A program made the position numbers and the translations under genes. From assembly GCA_905250115.1 (NCBI GenBank), contig CAJNOI010000006.1, positions 658,033 to 722,032 on the forward strand: 64,000 nt of DNA, in the 5' to 3' direction. The notes below the pieces were generated by a model. That model was not told the origin of the DNA, searched no databases, and worked only from the letters and a program-made list of their open reading frames with translations. Numbering within the stretch: position 1 is the first letter of the stretch; the number at the start of each line of letters is the position of its first letter. Shown in pieces: positions 46,235 through 59,549 of this stretch. Origin of the DNA: Adineta steineri (Eukaryota; Rotifera; Eurotatoria; Adinetida; Adinetidae).

Positions 46235-49200
46235 TTAAAAATCACATCCATCAATTCCATCCAGATAAAGTTCAAATTCTTCTCGATTACATTTACCATC
46301 AGTTGTAAATATATGTTTATGAAATGTTCCATCAAAACTTGCAGCAATAACATGACTTGGACCGGAAAATGCACATATACATGGCCATTCAATAGCTACT
46401 TTAAAATTACATAAATCACCAAATGCTTCATTAAGTGCATGTTGAATTGAAACCATTCGATTTAATTTTGGATCACGTATACCATATAAATGAACAGTAC
46501 CTTTATCACTTGATACACATAAAAAACTTGAATCAAAACTAAATGCAATACTATGAATATCAGCTGTATCAGATCCTCGACGAAATTCATATAATTTTTC
46601 ACATAAACCTGTTGTTGAAAATACACGTATTAAAGTTCCCTATAAAATCAAAATCATTGCTTTTTTTTCATTGATGATTTTTTAAATAACATACACGTTT
46701 AGAAGCAGTAGCTAATAATGTACCCATATGATTCAATGCAATAGCTGCTAATTCACTTGTATGAGCTTGAATTATACGTGGATTATAAGACATATCATTT
46801 TCAATTCCATTCATATTCTATAAAGAGAAATGTCGAGAATATCAAACCAATAGCATATTTTTTTTTCTACATGATACTTATCAATTAAATAACTATTTCT
46901 AGTTGAAATTCCATTGACTTATATATACACGTGTCTCTACTTGAATTTCAAATTTTTTTTCGAAACTATACTGTACTATACCTTCCAAGTGGAAAATTAC
47001 AGGTTTTTATTCTTCAACAATACATCTCGTTTCCTTTGATCTGCCCTTCTCTCTCTCAAAAATTCAACAGTACGAACACACTTGACCATCCGTCATTACA
47101 CTGAAAAAAAATAACTTCTTCCACCAATACGCTTTTTTAACCAATCATCTTTTCTTTCTATCATTAATAGGAAGTAAAAAATTATCCATGAAAAACATTA
47201 TTCTCTATATATAAAAGAAATCGATTACTTCAATAAATTCTTCTATTATGCAGTTAGATACATATTCTCATTCATCTTATTATCGAAATTCTTATATACC
47301 TCAATCGAATCCATTGGAAAAAATTGATAATATTGATTCATTACATTCTAATCTAACATCATCTCTTTCACAAACTTCTATCGTTCTTAAACTATCATCC
47401 AATAATATCGAACAATCTTTAATCTTAACACTCGATCAATTAGTTTGTATATGTGAAGCTCTACAACAAAGTGGTAAAATTGATAAATTAATTAAGTTTT
47501 TAGAATTCTTACCACAAAAATCTTCTTCACCTAATTCTATATTAATTCATCAACATGATAGTATTTTAAAATCTCGTGCACTTATTTATTATCATCAATC
47601 GAAATTTCATGAATTATATTATTTATTAGAAACACATTCATTTAATACTTATTATCATTCAGAATTACAACAATTATGGTATAAAGCACATTATATGGAA
47701 GCACAAAATAGTCGTGGAAGACTTTTAAGTGCTGTAGATAAATATCGTTTAAGACGAAAATATCCTTTACCTAACTCTATATGGGATGGTGATGAAACAA
47801 TCTATTGTTTCAAAGAAAAATCTCGAGAAAAATTAAGAGAATGTTTTAAATTAAATCATTATCCAACATCAGATGAGAAACGTTTATTAGCGAAAAAAAC
47901 TACTTTAACAATTACACAAATTAATAATTGGTTTAAAAATCGTCGACAAAGACATCGAACGTAAGTTAATTAATATTTTTGTTTCTATTTTTTATTTTTC
48001 AATTCATAGACAAAATATTCAATCAGCATTATTACCTAATCAAACTCCGTATTCTCTTACAAATTCGATTCCGTATCTTTTCAATACATCAACAACAACA
48101 AATTTTCCATATTTAAATAATAATCCAACATCTATATCATATCAAACTTAATGTACTATTCTTGTCTTCTAATCCATAAGTAGGTGGATGCGCTAATGAT
48201 TATCGTTTCATATAACATATAATCATCAATGTTTCCTTTTTTTGTAATTACGCACATATGATTATCATTCTTTTTCTCTCAGCGACCTACTGTTATATTT
48301 GATTTTGAAATAGGACATGATTATTATAAATAAATTATATCAAATAATTGAATTTTTTTTCACTAAGAAGTAAAAAACAATGCAATAGGAGGACTGTTAT
48401 TTTCTCTTTTTTTAAAAGATAGATTAACATTCTATAATAGGATACATATTATGTCAAAATTTTGAGTGGGTGACGCCTGCCCTCTCAATAATATACTGTA
48501 TTTTAGAATTATTTCATTTGACTTACCAAAAATTGTACAAAACCACCTTTTGTTTTTGCATTAAAAGGAAAAATTAGTAATGCTCCATCATTATTTGATA
48601 ATTCACAAAGTCCTAGAAAACTCAAACAAATTATTAATTTAATAATATTCTTTGTAAATACCTCTTGGATTATCTCGTGTTTCAATTGTATGTAAGAGTC
48701 GACATTGATTCGGGAAAGAAAAAATATGAATTTTGCTTACAAGTACAACAATAAGTCTACAAAATAAAATTTTATATTGAGAAAATATTAATAAATATAA
48801 TCAAACCTTGTTCTTGACATTCGTATAGAAACAACTGATAAACTAAAACAAAGTTCGAGTACATGTGTTTTTCGTTCATCATCATATACATTAACTAAAA
48901 CAAATTAGTTTAAGAAGAAAATGTAATGAAAATATGTCGAATTTCTTACCAACATTTGATGGTAAACCAGTTACATGATCAGCTGGTACATAAGCAATTA
49001 AATTTGTACGATAAAGCATTTCGGCATAAGTAACACGTCCAACATCTAATTAAGAAAACGCAGATGTTTTAAATTTCAAAAATATATATTCGTTTTCTCT
49101 TATTATTACCAAGAAAACTTTTTTGAGCAAATGGTTCAACATTAAATATTCGAATACCATCACATGTAGCACAAATAAAACAACCTACAAAATAAATAGA

Positions 49201-49309
49201 AAATCTTTATATTTAAACAAATGAATTTCTTCTATTCTATACTTGAATCTTGATTAAAGCGTAAACTGAGTACGTCAGTTGTCGTACGTGTATATCGATT
49301 ATTAGACAT
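46235..49309 (-). CDS. WDR45: WDR45 (WIPI4), PROPPIN autophagy protein
   Basis: Seven-bladed beta-propeller that binds PI3P/PI(3,5)P2 and ATG2 on the growing phagophore. Exons, complement: 49243-49309, 49110-49184, 48950-49045, 48807-48894, 48662-48756, 48527-48612, 46695-46817, 46235-46639; 344 residues (human 360). [20 protein letters not shown] at the N-terminus, [27 protein letters not shown], the lipid-binding motif as [31 protein letters not shown], and the C-terminus [20 protein letters not shown], close to WIPI4 [20 protein letters not shown] rather than WIPI3. Intron 6 (46818-48526, 1,709 nt) contains a SIX homeobox gene on the opposite strand; the other introns are 50-65 nt. Confidence 0.93.
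47248..48151 (+). CDS. SIX-family homeobox transcription factor (SIX4/5-like), nested in WDR45 intron
   Basis: Exons 47248-47960 and 48010-48151; 284 residues. SIX domain from about residue 60: [72 protein letters not shown]. Homeodomain: [54 protein letters not shown] (helix 3 WFKNRRQR intact). The [11 protein letters not shown] start and Y..PS/TxxEKRxLAK match SIX4/5 better than SIX1/2 or SIX3/6, an inference from remembered sequences. The C-terminal tail is short and Asn/Thr-rich, shorter than vertebrate SIX4. The intron lies just after the homeodomain. Lies antisense within the 1.7-kb intron 6 of WDR45. Confidence 0.92.
48152..48526. other. WDR45 intron 6 downstream of the SIX gene
   Basis: Holds the SIX 3' UTR region and a short stretch (48461-48480) resembling the inner part of the 15675-15779 MITE; too short to call. 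Confidence 0.4.
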
Positions 49310-49656
49310 GAATTTTATCTGAAATAAGGAAATTTATTATTTTATTCCTGAAAATTTTATTTTGTTATTTTTCGCTTGATTTGTTTTTGTATGTTGTTGC
49401 CATATAGAATCACATTAAACGAAAAAAAAAAATGGTTAGGAAAACTGACTAAAAAGTAAATTTCACAACTGAAATATATATGTATATACAAATACACTGG
49501 AAGTAAGAAACGCGAGATAGAGCGAGAGAGAGAGAGAAAAAAGATAAATGAATCGATTAGAAAAAGAAGAAACCGTCAAATTGTTTTCATTCAATTTACC
49601 GGTTTAAAGTTTTTATGTAAATAAACATCATGGAATTGAAAAATTCGTTTTTTTGT
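49310..49656. other. Spacer between WDR45 and the class II PI3-kinase gene
   Basis: 347 bp between genes in tandem on the minus strand; contains a GA-rich tract near 49508-49540. No gene. Confidence 0.5.
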
Positions 49657-52600
49657 TTATGAATTATGATGATATACTAATGGATAATCACGAGCATTTT
49701 CTTTTGACCAATCAACTTGAGAAAGTACAATATCAACTTCACCCAATACTTGATTACCAGCAGTTAACACATTATTCCAAACACTTACACGAAGAAGACG
49801 TCTAAATTTTAAGTAAAAGATAAATTTCTTTAGATTTAATTAATAAATTCTCACTTTTGAATTTCCGATAAATCCATTTGATATGTAAACTAAAAACAAA
49901 TTTTGTATACGAAAAATCTGTAAGTTAATCATTACCGTATCATTAAAAATTGGATTTCGTGAATTCATTACAGTTCTTCCTTTTCTTTTCGTTGATTTGC
50001 ATTCATCTGGAAAAAGATAACATTTACAATATGGATTCGGATCACTATTATTAATTAATGGCTACAAAAAAAATAAATAATCTAATACAAAACAAAAAAA
50101 GAATGTTTTGTTTTACCAAATTATTTGCATAACGAACCATAACAAATAATTTTCCATTATCATATTTTAATTGTAAACGAATTTTTGCATGATTATTGGA
50201 GGGTGGTTCGTAAATTGAACGAGATGAAAAATCTTATATAGAAAATATTTTGTATAGATATTAATAATATAAGAATTTACCATCAGTAGATTTTTCTTTC
50301 GCATCATTTAGCTGTTGATCTTGTTGAATCATATGAAAAAATGTAATAACAAGATCAGACTAAAAGAAAGAAAAAATAGAAAAACAGAAACTTTAATTTT
50401 TGTAATAATTTACTTCAACAACTTCACTTGTTAAACGAAATAAATTTCCAAGAAAATCATTCATATCACTCACACGTCTTTGTGCAACTATTTTATCTTC
50501 TGTTTGTCGAGAAAATTTCAATTCCAAATTAATTAATGGAAATTGTTTATTTAATCGTTCATAAAATTCATAAAATTCATTATAAGTACGATAATGATAT
50601 GTTACACGTGAAGGTTTATTAGTTTGACTTTGTATCATTGTAGAATCATGTAGAATTTCACGTTCAACTTTTAATTTAAATATATAATGTTTCGTTGGAT
50701 GTGTTCGTTTTTCATAACTAACTATTTGTGCTGCTTTTATTTTTCCATCTGTAGCTATGGTATATGTTTTTGGTATAAATGATAATGTTGTACCAATAGG
50801 CATTGTATTCGATGAACCAGTTAAACTTGATGTTTGTGCAAATGTATGAATTAAAAAATTTAATGTTGTCCATGTAGAATTTAAACTATCAACAATAAGT
50901 CCAGTAAAATTTGTTATACTATCAGCATAATTCGTTGATGGTGATAAACGATCATAAACAAATCGGACAGCATCATAATTAAGATTCGATACATTTGATG
51001 AACATAAATGAGATAGAAGTAATAGAAGTAAAGAAGAATTTTGACGTATTGTACAAAATGCATTACAACATAAATCAACAAAACGATGTAATGCATCATT
51101 AGATGTACCACCATCAGACATGGCATATAACATTTGTTTGGTAAATACAAATGGAGCACGATCACTAAATAAAAGTTATTTAGATTTTTTAATATGAAAT
51201 AAACGCATTCTTAGAAGTAAGCTCTAATCGAGTTTAAAGTTAACTGACGAAAGAGAAGAGAAAATAATTATTATGAATATTCGATTTATCATCAACATTA
51301 CTCACGAAATATAATTAATATATATATATTAACTGTATTAGTCCATTAACAAACACTGTTATCAAATTTCATATTTCTAAAGTACTTCTGCAAGATATTC
51401 CTTACTGATAATTCATCTTCAAAAATTAAAGCAAAAAATCAAATATAATTTAAGAATGAGTTTACAGAGCATTAAGTTATACTTTCAGTATTTCACCAAG
51501 TTACATCCTAAAGACAAGTAATTACTTATAAGCCTATCAAAAGATATTAATTAACTCTTCTATTAAGAAAATGTCAAGATCAAACAATTGATATGATACT
51601 ATTTCGAATTAACTTACCGATTAAACCATCCAAATTTTTGTGTATCACCTAAATATTTTCCAAAATCAATATGAAATAAATGTCCTGATTGTTTAACCAT
51701 AATATTATCATTATGTCTATCACCAATTCCTAATATATATGTTGCAACACAATAAGCTGCACATGAATATGTTAAATTTTCAATGGCAATACTAAATTCT
51801 CTTTCCGTTGTATTATGTAAACGTAACCAATCATATAAAGCTGATTCACCAAATGAACCTTTAATCGTTCCTGAACGTGATTCAATTTCTCTTAATGTTT
51901 CACTTTCAGTTATCATTTCAATAAATCCACAACGTTCTTGTGTTTGTACAACATTAAATAAACTTAAACGATAATCTAAATCATTTGCTTGCCATATTTT
52001 ATCCATACATGAAAATAATTGTAAAACAATTTGATCTTGCTAGACAAAATACACAAAAAAAACAAAAATTATTTTGTTTCATATACAAAACAAAAAAATC
52101 TTACTCGTAAATCATCTCCTATTTTATATATTGAATAATATTTTTCACATGATGAATCAATAGGATTAAATACAAGTTTAATTGGTACTGTTAATGAATT
52201 ATAAAATGAACATGAATTTACATCCAAACTATTTGTCATAAAATTAAATTGACATGGTAAACGACATGTTAATTTACCCGATTGAAAAAATTCATTATTC
52301 ATTTCTTTTAATTGTTCAAATAAAAGATTTCCTTTACTATTTGATTTATTTGTTTTTAATTTTAAACCAATACTTTTTAAATTTAAACATAAGTCATATT
52401 CATTTTGTAATTCTACACGAAAATTTTCTTCTAATACATAAAGTAAGGATAAAAATAAATAATAATAACGTATATAATGTAAATGTTCAGTTATAAGTAA
52501 TTGTCTTAAATGCCAATATAATTTATGTGCTAAACGATGATCAATTAATGATTGTTTAAGTAAATATTCAATTAGAATTGATGAATGACTATAATCATAT

Positions 52601-55600
52601 TTAATTATTTGTAATAACTGTGGTAAATATATTAGAAGATCATGTGTTGTTAAATGTGTTATTAATGATTGATAGGCAAATGAACGTATATGCATATCAG
52701 GAAATGCTGGAAGTAAAAGTTCAAATGCTTCAATTTCATCGATTGTACGATCACGTGTTACTTCATTGAGAAGTGCATAAATATCAATTAAACTTGGATA
52801 ATCCCATACAGAACGAGATTTAAGTAATTTTGGTAATGCATATGATTTATGAACGATAAAATGACGATGAGACCAAAGAAAATGACATTCATCTTCGGAA
52901 AATTCACGTTCTAAAAAAATATAAATATTTGTATGATGTACATTATCTGTATGAAAAGATTGAGGAAAAAACTAAAGACATTTTCACATACTACAAGAAA
53001 TAGATTTTGATGTATATTTAAATTAAGAATTTCTTTATTTGTCATACCTTCATCGGTCATGTTCAATGAGAATTGTTGCTTTCGATTATCATTTCCAGCC
53101 ATAGCACTATGATCAACTAATAATAAAGTTGGTCGTTTAAGTAATCGACATAAATTTTCTTGTTTATCACGACTTATTTCAGTAAAATTTCCTCCATGTA
53201 TATCATTTCTAGCTTGAATATCTGGCCAGATAAATGATTGATCAAGAAATGAAACACATAATATTGAACAATCACGTTCGAAAACATTTCTCAATGAATA
53301 AAAACCTGTACGATTTGTTTTTGGTGCATTAAATATACCTAAATAACGTTCACCAGTTAGAAGACAATGTTCACTATCAAATAATGCTTGAGAACACCAT
53401 CCAATAAGATACATTGGAATACCATCGAATACTTCATGAGATAATGCTGGTGAAGATGAAGAATCAATTTCATCATTAAAAGTTGCATAAATTTCAAATA
53501 GAAGAAGTGCTTCACGTTGTAATTCACAAAGACGTGCATCATCAAATAAAATCCATTGATTAAAACGAACTTGTGGCTTAAGTGCAACATTTTCACTATG
53601 GTGATGATGACGTATAAATGACATTGATTCAGTCATTTTTCGTGCTTTAGTTTCATTTCCATAACAAAGACGAGTAACAATACGAATACTTTTTATATTT
53701 GATTCAAATCGTAAAGAAAATATACTATCAATATAAACACTAAATAATTCCGATGACTCTGTTATTGGACGTGGAACCAGATCTTTTGTTGTCGGCTATG
53801 AAAAACAATTAAATCGTTTTTAGATTAAATCATAAAGGTACATATGTTTTTTTTTCTAAGAAAATTTTTGTTATACAAAAATGTAGTAAATGAAAAGTTT
53901 GTAATTTACAATATTCGCTTTCGTATGATAAGAAGAGGAATGTATAATGTAGACAAATTTCCAGTTCTATATTTTAGATTGAAATCATCAATGTCTTATC
54001 ATTAAGATAAGAAGCTGTCGGAAAGAATTACTGCATCTTTTGTTAGAAAAGAATCCTTATTCAACGATTTTTGACTTAAATTGCCAGATACATTCGAAGT
54101 TACGTTCTCCAAGGATTATTTTTCATAGCAAAATTTTGAATTTTAAGGACATTAACTCGTTTCCATAAATAGTATATCTCAAACAAATCTTAAGTGGTAC
54201 TTCTATTTTCTTCCTATGAAAACTAATGTAGTTGAAGTTTCTCTTAAGAACAATGGTTTAGTTATATCTCAATAGGAATTCAAAGCTTTTATCATTACAA
54301 TTAAAAAAAAGTACTTTAAGAGGGTTGTTATTAATATATATTCATTCTTTTCATCGATTATTTCAATATGAAAAGAAATATTTACCGGATATTTTAATAG
54401 TTCTAAATCAATAATACCATTTTCATCATTATATATTTCTACTTCATAAGGAATAAGATATGCATGACAATATGTTCGTATATAATTAACAAGTGTAACA
54501 AGTAAATCATAAAGTAATCGTGTTAAACTCTGTTGTATTTGTGGTGATTGTTGTTGATCACGTTCAAATTGTGATTTTTTTATTAATTGATCTGCATAAA
54601 TTTTTAATTCACGTTCTTTTTCAACAATTAATGATGATTGAATATAGGAACAAGTAACTTGAATATTTTTAATAAAACCTAATAATTCATTAATTGTTTT
54701 GATTTGTTCACTTATAGATAATTGTGGTTGATGAGATATAACAAGACGATTAAAACGTTGTTCAATTTGTGAAAGTATTAAATTAATATCTTTTCGAAAT
54801 TCAACGAGCCAACGAGGATCAGAAGCAAGAAATGGTGCATTTGATGAATGAGCTATATGAGCTTGATGTGAGTATGTCGCTTGTTTGTTTACGTTTAAAG
54901 ATTTTGTTCGATGAACATGAGATAATCGATGTGGTGATCTTAATATATTAAAGGAAAAAAAAATATTCAAAGGTTTTTTAATAGAATATTAAAATCTACC
55001 TAGATTTTTTAACTGTAGCTGATCCATTTGGTATATCAAGTGATGATGTTAATGTATTAAAAGTTTTTCCTTGTTGATCTAAACAAAATTGTTCAAAACT
55101 AATATTATTTATTTGTTGTTGATTTTGTTGTAAGGCATATGTTGGTTTTTGTACAAGAACAAATTGTAATTGTTTTAATGAATTAATACAATTATAAACA
55201 TATTCAATATCACATAAAACATCTTCATTACGTAAATATTCTTCACGTGAACGTAATTTAAGTATGGATTTATCATAATCAAATGGTGTTAATTCAAGTA
55301 ATTGATATAATATATGTGATACTGTTGATTGTAAACTTATATTTGTTAAACGTATTGGTTCTTTGGCACCATCAACAAATATATGTAATGTAACAGGTAA
55401 TTGTTTTTGTTCAATATGTTGTGGAGTTAAACGTTGAACACGTGTACAATAAAATATTTCATCTATTGTTGTCTAAGAAACAAAAAGGAATAAAGTTTAC
55501 TTTTCAAACAAGTTTTCTTCAATTTATAAAAGATTTAATTTCAATAGAATGTAGATCAACAGTTTAATGAGTAAAATGAATCATGTATATCTTTTTTACT

Positions 55601-56548
55601 TTAAATTTACTCCTAGATTGACAACCTTGATATTATTATTCATTTATATGATGAAAAAATATTTGCAAGTACTTATGAGAAGTGTCAGTAAATAAAAGAT
55701 AAAGTATGGTAATTATAAAAAAAAACAATATGTACCTGTTTTATTTGATTTTCGTTTCGAATTTGTTGAGCGAGATGACTAAATGATTTTATTTCGGGAA
55801 ATGTTGTTAATTTTAATCGTAATTTAACTGGATATGGATATGAAAGAGAAGATATTGATGGTATTTTTGCTGATACTGGTGATGGTTCACCTGTTGGTGT
55901 AACAAAAGGCGGTGTAGTAGTAGTAGGAGTATTTATTCCAGCTTCATTTAATTTCGTTGGCCATGAATGTGGTCGATTAGATTGTTTTAATGGATCAAAT
56001 AATTCAAATACATTACCAGATGATAATAACTCAGTTGAAGGAGGATCTATTCCCATATCAATTAGATTTGGACCTTCGATATGTATTCGACTCGTTGATG
56101 CTGTACCTTTTTTGTTTCGAAAGAATAATTATAATTAAATAATTTCTTTAAAAATAAAAATATTACCTATAGGATTAACTTTGTCTAAGTGTTTATTCAG
56201 TAATGTCTCGTCTTTTTGTTCCATATTGAATGTACGAAAAAAATTCTTATCAAGAACATCTTGTTCTGGAGGTTTAAAATGTATATTTCTTCTTGTTAAT
56301 ATTGGTGCTTGAGGTGGAGGTTGCCTTGGAAAAGCAAACATATTCGGTTGAGGAAAACGAGGTTGAGTAGATGACGTTGGTGTATAAAAAGTATTTGGTG
56401 AGACTGATGTTGGAGTTGTTGTACAAGATGAAGGATTTTTCGAGTCAGTATTTGTATTATTAGGTGCTGGTACAGATAAATTTAAACGTGATATAGATGA
56501 TAAACGGGAGTGATGATTATTCGAGGATAGACAATCAGATGATGTCAT
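49657..56548 (-). CDS. Class II phosphoinositide 3-kinase (PIK3C2)
   Basis: Makes PI3P/PI(3,4)P2 on endosomal and plasma membranes. Exons, complement: 56167-56548, 55736-56106, 55000-55472, 54386-54938, 53048-53795, 52105-52910, 51618-52039, 50414-51164, 50281-50359, 50117-50232, 49936-50061, 49855-49889, 49657-49801; 1,668 residues (human C2-alpha 1,686). Order: Pro/Ser-rich N-terminus (1-250), Ras-binding domain (about 255-400), first C2 (about 595-760), helical PIK domain (845-1010), kinase with IYKIGDDLRQDQ, catalytic GDRHNDN and HIDFGKYLG, PX (about 1385-1500, YTIATDGKIKAAQIV, YRTYNEFYEFYERL) and terminal C2 (about 1530-1668, NPYCKCYLFPDE). The PX-C2 tail makes it class II. The 35-nt exon 12 and introns of 590 and 453 nt stand out. 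Confidence 0.95.
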
Positions 56549-59015
56549 TATTCAGTGCAAAAGAAAAAAGAAATGTATCTATGAACAAATAGAATGTCAA
56601 TGTAAAAAAAAGAAAAAAAATAAGTTCAAGAACTTGACGAGACACGTTTTGAGTAAATAAAAAGCTTTTTTTCTTCTTCTTCGTCTTCTATTTATTTCTG
56701 CATATGTACACACATATAAAATGAAATATTATTGAGTATTTAATAACGAAATGCACCTTTATATCGTACTTTGTGAGTTATCGATAAGAATAAGGTAAAC
56801 AACGAGAAGAGACTGAAAAAAACATTATACTGGATGTTCTTCCGATTGAGAGAGTCAAATGACTTGATATAAGAGAGAAAAATGAATGAAAAAATAAATC
56901 GGAGAAAAAGATTAGAAGGAAAAAAAATATTTATTTATCTTTAGACAAAGAATTTTTGAGAAAGCAAAAGAAAAAAATGTGGAACGAGACAATTAGATCA
57001 CATTTATTTTTATTTTTACTAGTCGAGATCAGATGATGATCGTTAGAAAATGACGGCATGCATGCATGCATCAAAAGGAAAGATAAAGAAGGAAAAAAAG
57101 GAAAATATTTTTTTTAAATGGACATGAGACATGATCGAATGACAATCAGCAAAGGATATAGATGGCGTTATTTAGTTGCTTAGTCTGCAACTGACTTTTA
57201 TCGCAACTATATTCAGTATATAAAATAATAGAAAAAAAATTTTTTTTTCTTCTAAAATATAATTAAGTAGTCGAACGAATATGTCAAACGATATGAAAAT
57301 TTAAAGGTTACAGTGAAGTGTTAACTGATAAAAATATGTCCTTCCACCATTTAGACATCGATTTCTACCGATGACATTGACTGTTATCTATAACTTATAT
57401 TTTTTTCTAACAAAATAACAACTCACCATGTTATGATGAAATAACAGGATGACATTAATAAAAAAAACAATGGTACCAATATTTATCTTTCTATATTAAT
57501 TGACATGTTTTTTTATTTCCGAGAGAATTTTTTTGTATTATTAACAGTGGGTATTTTTTCCAAGAAATAAATTACAGTCGTCACGTAAAAATAAGATAAA
57601 TATAAATGAATGTTTATAGAAACCATAGATATACTGATGAAGTAAAGTATTGGTTTCTTTTTAAAATATTTGCATATAATTTTTCTATCAATAAGCCATT
57701 GTTATTAATACATATAATCGTCAAGAAATAAATCACTTTGTCCGACATTTTTGAACTTACAAACTTTATATATTCGTTTTTGCTATTCTTGTTACAGTAT
57801 AACCTCAAAAAAGATATTCGATTTCATATGTATAATTAACATTTTTAAGTATTATTAATCCTATTTGATATCCATATTCATCATTACTGTATTTCGATTC
57901 TCATATTACTTTATACTTCGAATAAATATTCAATTCAAATCGATTTTTATTTGAATTCAGTACATGAATATGATTTATTTTTCTTAAGATATATCATTAT
58001 AAATCAACTAAAATAGTCTTTTTAATTCGTTTTTCGATAATATTCATTTGATTTACGATTGTTATAAATCTTACTAATAGAAATGGATTTTATTGAAACA
58101 AATCTCATAAATAGTAGCTGCTTCTTTTAACTAACAATTATTTGTGCACGACAAAAAAATCTTTTAACAAGTTTCTTAGACTGTGAAGGTAACATTTTTT
58201 ATGTTATCAATTAGATGTTGATTTCTGCCAAGGATATTAATATAAAAAATGAACTGTTATCTGATATCATACAAGTGTTAGTGAAGAATGTTATGTCTAT
58301 TATTCATTATACGACTTCTATATAACATAAAGAATAATACACAATTCTATTATTTATATGTGATAAAACCATACATAACCTATTTCATATATTTTACCCA
58401 TCGAAATGAAACAAATCTGATTACAATTAATTAAAGATCAATATCAAAAAAGTATTTTCGCAATTGTATTGAATATTCTTTCGAATATATGTATTTAATT
58501 TTACAAGTTTTTCTCATTAAATGATCAATACGATACACTTAATGAGTAAATAATAAATAACAGAAATAGAAATGCAGAAGTTCTGCTAAAACTTACTTAT
58601 ATATTCATATTTTAATTATAACCAATGAAAATTCTCATATGAAAAGTGCCATCTATGTATCTTTTTATGAATAAAAATAAAATTAGAAAAATATCAATTT
58701 CTTTTAAATTTTCATTTTTTATACTTTTTTAAAGGTAAATTTAATGAAAATATTATATCATATATTCTGTCTTTCTCGCTCAAATTAATTTGATCATATG
58801 ATTGGTCGGCAAACATGAGACAAAGGCATGAGTGTTTCTACACCCCCCTCTTTCTTTCAGAAAAAAAAAGAATCTAATACAGAAATTTCTCCGCATATAA
58901 TCATTGTCTGAAAATAAATTAGAAAAATTTATTTCAATTAATATTCTTCTAATATTTATTTTAGGATCGTATTCTTGTTTTGATATTTTTCAAATTCCTC
59001 TTAACTAATTCAATA
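56549..59015. other. Divergent intergenic region PIK3C2 / akirin
   Basis: 2.5 kb, AT-rich with A-rich tracts and a (GCAT)4 run near 57057-57073. TTTTATTTTAG ending at 58963 is a probable acceptor of the akirin 5' UTR. No gene seen. Confidence 0.55.
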
Positions 59016-59549
59016 ATGTTAGCAGTCGCATCACTTAAACGTTCACTTGAATTCGATCCAGTTGAACAAGGTGTTAAAAGAAAACGTGCCGAAATGAAAT
59101 TATCACCACCATCATCACCAATATCATCATCAACAACAACATTTACAACTAATCCATCTTCTCCATCTAAACAACAACAACAACAACAATCTATATTTAC
59201 TTCGTCACCAAATAAAAATCAATCATTAGTTCTTAAAAAGCCCTGTTCACTTACAGCTTTAGCATCATCATCATCGACAACTGATGATATTCCAATGTTT
59301 ACATATACACAAACTGCTCAAATGTGTGCTCGTCTTTTACGTGAACAAGATCGATCAATATGTGAACAGTATGAACAACTTTTATCAAATAAACTTACAG
59401 AACAATATGATACATTTGTAAGATATACACATGATAGCGTTCATAAAGATCAATCAAAACAACAACCACAACAACATCGACTTTTTCATTTTGGCCAACA
59501 ACAAGAATCGAATAATACATCATCCGCTGCCTTTTCATATGTTTCATAA
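59016..59549 (+). CDS. Akirin
   Basis: Small nuclear cofactor that links transcription factors (NF-kappaB/Relish, Twist) to SWI/SNF chromatin remodelling. Single coding exon, 177 residues. N-terminus SLKRSLEFDP is the akirin signature (human TLKRTLDFDP), followed by a nuclear localisation motif VKRKRAEMK, a long Ser/Gln-rich insert with a polyglutamine run, then the conserved C-terminal helix MCARLLREQDRSICEQYEQ, KLTEQYDTFVRYTHDSV and the invariant end SYVS. The ATG at 59016 is the first that gives the family N-terminus; the frame is open upstream but no ATG precedes it, and a probable acceptor lies at 58963. Confidence 0.93.
   Translation: MLAVASLKRSLEFDPVEQGVKRKRAEMKLSPPSSPISSSTTTFTTNPSSPSKQQQQQQSIFTSSPNKNQSLVLKKPCSLTALASSSSTTDDIPMFTYTQTAQMCARLLREQDRSICEQYEQLLSNKLTEQYDTFVRYTHDSVHKDQSKQQPQQHRLFHFGQQQESNNTSSAAFSYVS

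Noticed and set aside
48461..48480. Short GAGTGGGTGACGCC stretch resembling the inner part of the 15675-15779 MITE
   Set aside because: Under 20 bp of similarity, no termini and no target duplication; chance or a minimal relic.
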